This document shows, piece by piece, positions 16,513 to 17,754 of a DNA stretch of 17,754 nt (its first letter is position 1; the number at the start of each line of letters is the position of its first letter). Location of the stretch: contig CALKIV010000113.1 of NCBI GenBank assembly GCA_937995835.1, forward strand, positions 1-17,754, read 5' to 3'. The stretch comes from an uncultured Dysgonomonas sp. GTDB lineage: Bacteria; Bacteroidota; Bacteroidia; Bacteroidales; Dysgonomonadaceae. The position numbers and the translations under genes are program-made. Below the pieces are notes generated by a model that made no database searches, was not told the origin of the DNA, and saw only the letters and a list, made by a program, of their open reading frames with translations.

Positions 16513-16543
16513 TTTGTCACATCGAAACTATACATTAAATTTG
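16513..16543 (+). promoter_or_regulatory. Promoter of nagB
   Basis: TTTG at 16513-16516, 19 bases, then TAAATTTG at 16536-16543: both halves match the Bacteroidota primary sigma consensus exactly. The ATG is 20 bases after the -7 box, giving a very short leader of about 13 bases. nagB can thus be expressed independently of the fusion gene. Confidence 0.75.
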
Positions 16544-16563
16544 AAAAACATAATTGAAACAAA

Positions 16564-17376
16564 ATGAGAGTAATTATACAAGAATCATACGAGAACGTGT
16601 CGCAATGGGTAGCTAATTACGTTATCACTAAGATAAACAAAGCTGCTCCCACGGCTTCCAAACCTTTCATTTTAGGATTACCTACAGGTTCCACTCCCAT
16701 TGGAGTATATCGTGCATTGATAGAGCACAACAAAGCGGGGAGGGTATCTTTCAAGCATGTAGTGACTTTTAACATGGATGAATATGTAGGTTTGGCAGAA
16801 AATCATCCTCAGAGCTATCATCATTTTATGTATGAATATCTCTTCAATCATATAGATATTGACAAAAAGAATATTCATATCCTTAATGGTCAAGCAGAAG
16901 ATGTAGAGGCAGAGTGTTTGGCTTATGAAGAAGCAATAAAGACTTTAGGGGGGATAGATTTATTTCTCGGAGGAACAGGTCTTAATGGGCATCTAGCATT
17001 CAATGAGCCGGGCTCCTCTTTAGCTTCGCGTACAAGAAAAGTGGAGTTGACACGATCAACGATTGAGGCTAACTCTCGGTTCTTTGAACATGACTTGTCT
17101 AAAGTGCCTACTACGGCGCTGACTGTTGGCATAGGGACAATCTTAGATTCCAAGGAGGTTCTTATCTTGCTCAATGGAGAAACGAAAGGCTTTGCGCTAC
17201 AAAATGCAGTGGAGGGAGGAGTATCTATACATTGGCCTATAACTGCACTTCAGCTCCATCCTGCAGGTATTATTGTTTGCGACGAGAAAGCTGCTTCAGA
17301 GTTGAAGACCAAAACCTATGACTTCTTTAAATTTACGGAAAGAGAAAACTTGGCTCCAGAGAGTCAGTTGAAATAA
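16564..17376 (+). CDS. nagB: Glucosamine-6-phosphate deaminase
   Basis: NagB converts glucosamine-6-phosphate to fructose-6-phosphate and ammonia, delivering amino sugars to glycolysis. The protein has 270 residues, close to E. coli's 266, and numbering coincides at the active site. LPTGSTPIGVYRAL forms the phosphate loop, D72 lies in TFNMDEYVGL, and H143 and E148 are in GTGLNGHLAFNEPGSS. Position 141, aspartate in E. coli, is asparagine here. From memory, NGH also occurs in Gram-positive NagB, so activity is expected. The C-terminal GVSIHWPITALQLHP segment is typical. The gene follows the fusion protein, shares its domain ancestry, has its own exact promoter and is closed by a long hairpin. 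It would process the product of the MurNAc pathway upstream once GlcNAc-6-phosphate is deacetylated. Confidence 0.97.
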   Translation: MRVIIQESYENVSQWVANYVITKINKAAPTASKPFILGLPTGSTPIGVYRALIEHNKAGRVSFKHVVTFNMDEYVGLAENHPQSYHHFMYEYLFNHIDIDKKNIHILNGQAEDVEAECLAYEEAIKTLGGIDLFLGGTGLNGHLAFNEPGSSLASRTRKVELTRSTIEANSRFFEHDLSKVPTTALTVGIGTILDSKEVLILLNGETKGFALQNAVEGGVSIHWPITALQLHPAGIIVCDEKAASELKTKTYDFFKFTERENLAPESQLK

Positions 17377-17396
17377 TACTTATCTGGTATTTTATC

Positions 17397-17440
17397 TATA
17401 AACATCGAAAGTCACATTACTGTGGCTTTCGATGTTTATA
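17397..17440 (+). terminator. Long terminator-like hairpin after nagB
   Basis: Positions 17397-17416 pair with 17421-17440 as a 20-base stem with a single T-G wobble and the loop TTAC. The arms read TATAAACATCGAAAGTCACA and TGTGGCTTTCGATGTTTATA. No U-tract follows (AACTATTATCT), so it may act as an mRNA 3' stabiliser or a Bacteroidota-style terminator rather than a classic intrinsic one. Confidence 0.65.
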
Positions 17441-17698
17441 ACTATTATCTAATGTGGGGATGTAGTATCAGTTGTAATTGTAGACATAAGTTTTAAAAAA
17501 AAGAATTGTTTTCAGAACAAAAAACAGACTAACGGGTGGGAGTCGAGTATAGGGCTATATCTTCATAGAACTGAAGAATGAGGGAATGGTAATTCTTGGA
17601 TGAGGAAATAAAAGGAAAAAATATTGTGACGTAATGCGCATGTTTATACCTGTTTAAATGGGATGCGTGAAATATTTTAAAAATAAGGCCATTTATTA
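17441..17698. other. Intergenic stretch without a recognisable gene
   Basis: Between the nagB hairpin and the final promoter I see no coding sequence on either strand that I can support, no tRNA and no repeat. A small dyad TTGTT-TTCAG-AACAA lies around 17506-17520 next to an A-rich run. A 73-codon ORF on the - strand (17529-17750) runs across the promoter and has no family resemblance, so I treat it as spurious. Confidence 0.5.
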
Positions 17699-17730
17699 TT
17701 TGCGTAGTAAATAAAAGTTCTCTACTTTTG
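17699..17730 (+). promoter_or_regulatory. Strong promoter reading out of the window
   Basis: TTTG at 17699-17702, 20 bases, then TACTTTTG at 17723-17730: both elements match the Bacteroidota consensus exactly. The 24 bases after it (CATCCGCATTCGAGAGACAA and on) would be the 5' leader of the next gene, beyond the window. The downstream gene is not visible. Confidence 0.75.
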
Positions 17731-17754
17731 CATCCGCATTCGAGAGACAAACGC

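Noticed and set aside
16975..17010. Asparagine at position 141 of NagB as an inactivating mutation
   Set aside because: As far as I recall, NGH in this motif also occurs in Gram-positive NagB proteins, and D72, H143 and E148 are intact; natural variation is the simpler reading.
17529..17750. Possible 73-codon gene on the - strand at the window end
   Set aside because: It lies antisense over a consensus promoter and leader, and its translation resembles no family.
10374..17754. Sigma-54 promoters near rpoN
   Set aside because: I looked for TGGC-N7-TGC type -24/-12 elements in the intergenic regions and found no convincing pair at the right spacing.
1..17754. CRISPR array, transposon, phage or tRNA genes
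   Set aside because: No regularly spaced repeats, transposase or integrase motifs, or cloverleaf-like sequences were noticed; gene content is chromosomal metabolism and housekeeping.

Overview
The window reads as the chromosome of a Bacteroidota bacterium, most likely order Bacteroidales. The DNA is AT-rich. Several intergenic regions carry the phylum's TAnnTTTG -7 box, and one also has TTTG at a 19-base spacing. Most starts lack a Shine-Dalgarno sequence. The cluster namZ / SSS transporter / BadF-type kinase / murQ matches the MurNAc-salvage cluster described in Tannerella forsythia. Genus cannot be decided from this sequence. Every gene except the first is on the + strand.

Layout: (1) 9-1274, pgk on the - strand, divergent from the rest across a 426-base gap. 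(2) 1701-6688, an apparent operon: a secreted TPR protein, lipoprotein NamZ (exo-muramidase, DUF1343), a sodium:solute symporter broken by a one-base frameshift, a MurNAc kinase (BadF/BadG family) and MurQ etherase. The last three genes overlap or nearly so. The expected flow is MurNAc release outside the inner membrane, import, phosphorylation to MurNAc-6-P, then cleavage to GlcNAc-6-P and D-lactate. (3) 6774-10334, a secreted protein with a calcineurin-like phosphoesterase fold that has lost most metal ligands, joined to a PQQ-type beta-propeller, followed by an alkaline phosphatase lipoprotein with an intact active site. (4) 10374-14053, housekeeping genes: rpoN (sigma-54), a PAP2-like membrane protein, gcvH, purE and a CBS-less arabinose-5-phosphate isomerase. 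(5) 14100-14414, an unannotated-looking 41-residue membrane miniprotein with its own -7 box, followed by two terminator hairpins. (6) 14527-17376, an amino-sugar pair: a 660-residue fusion of a catalytically degenerate NagB-like domain with an intact PIG-L deacetylase domain, then a canonical NagB with its own promoter. (7) 17377-17754, a long terminator-like hairpin, a stretch without genes, and a strong promoter firing out of the window.

The MurNAc block makes GlcNAc-6-P and the nagB block consumes GlcN-6-P, so the two are metabolically complementary. No nagA (GlcNAc-6-P deacetylase) lies in the window. I see no phage, transposon, CRISPR array, tRNA or rRNA. The points most worth a second look are the frameshifted transporter, the two pseudo-enzyme fusions, the dyad around the promoter of the fusion gene, and the miniprotein.
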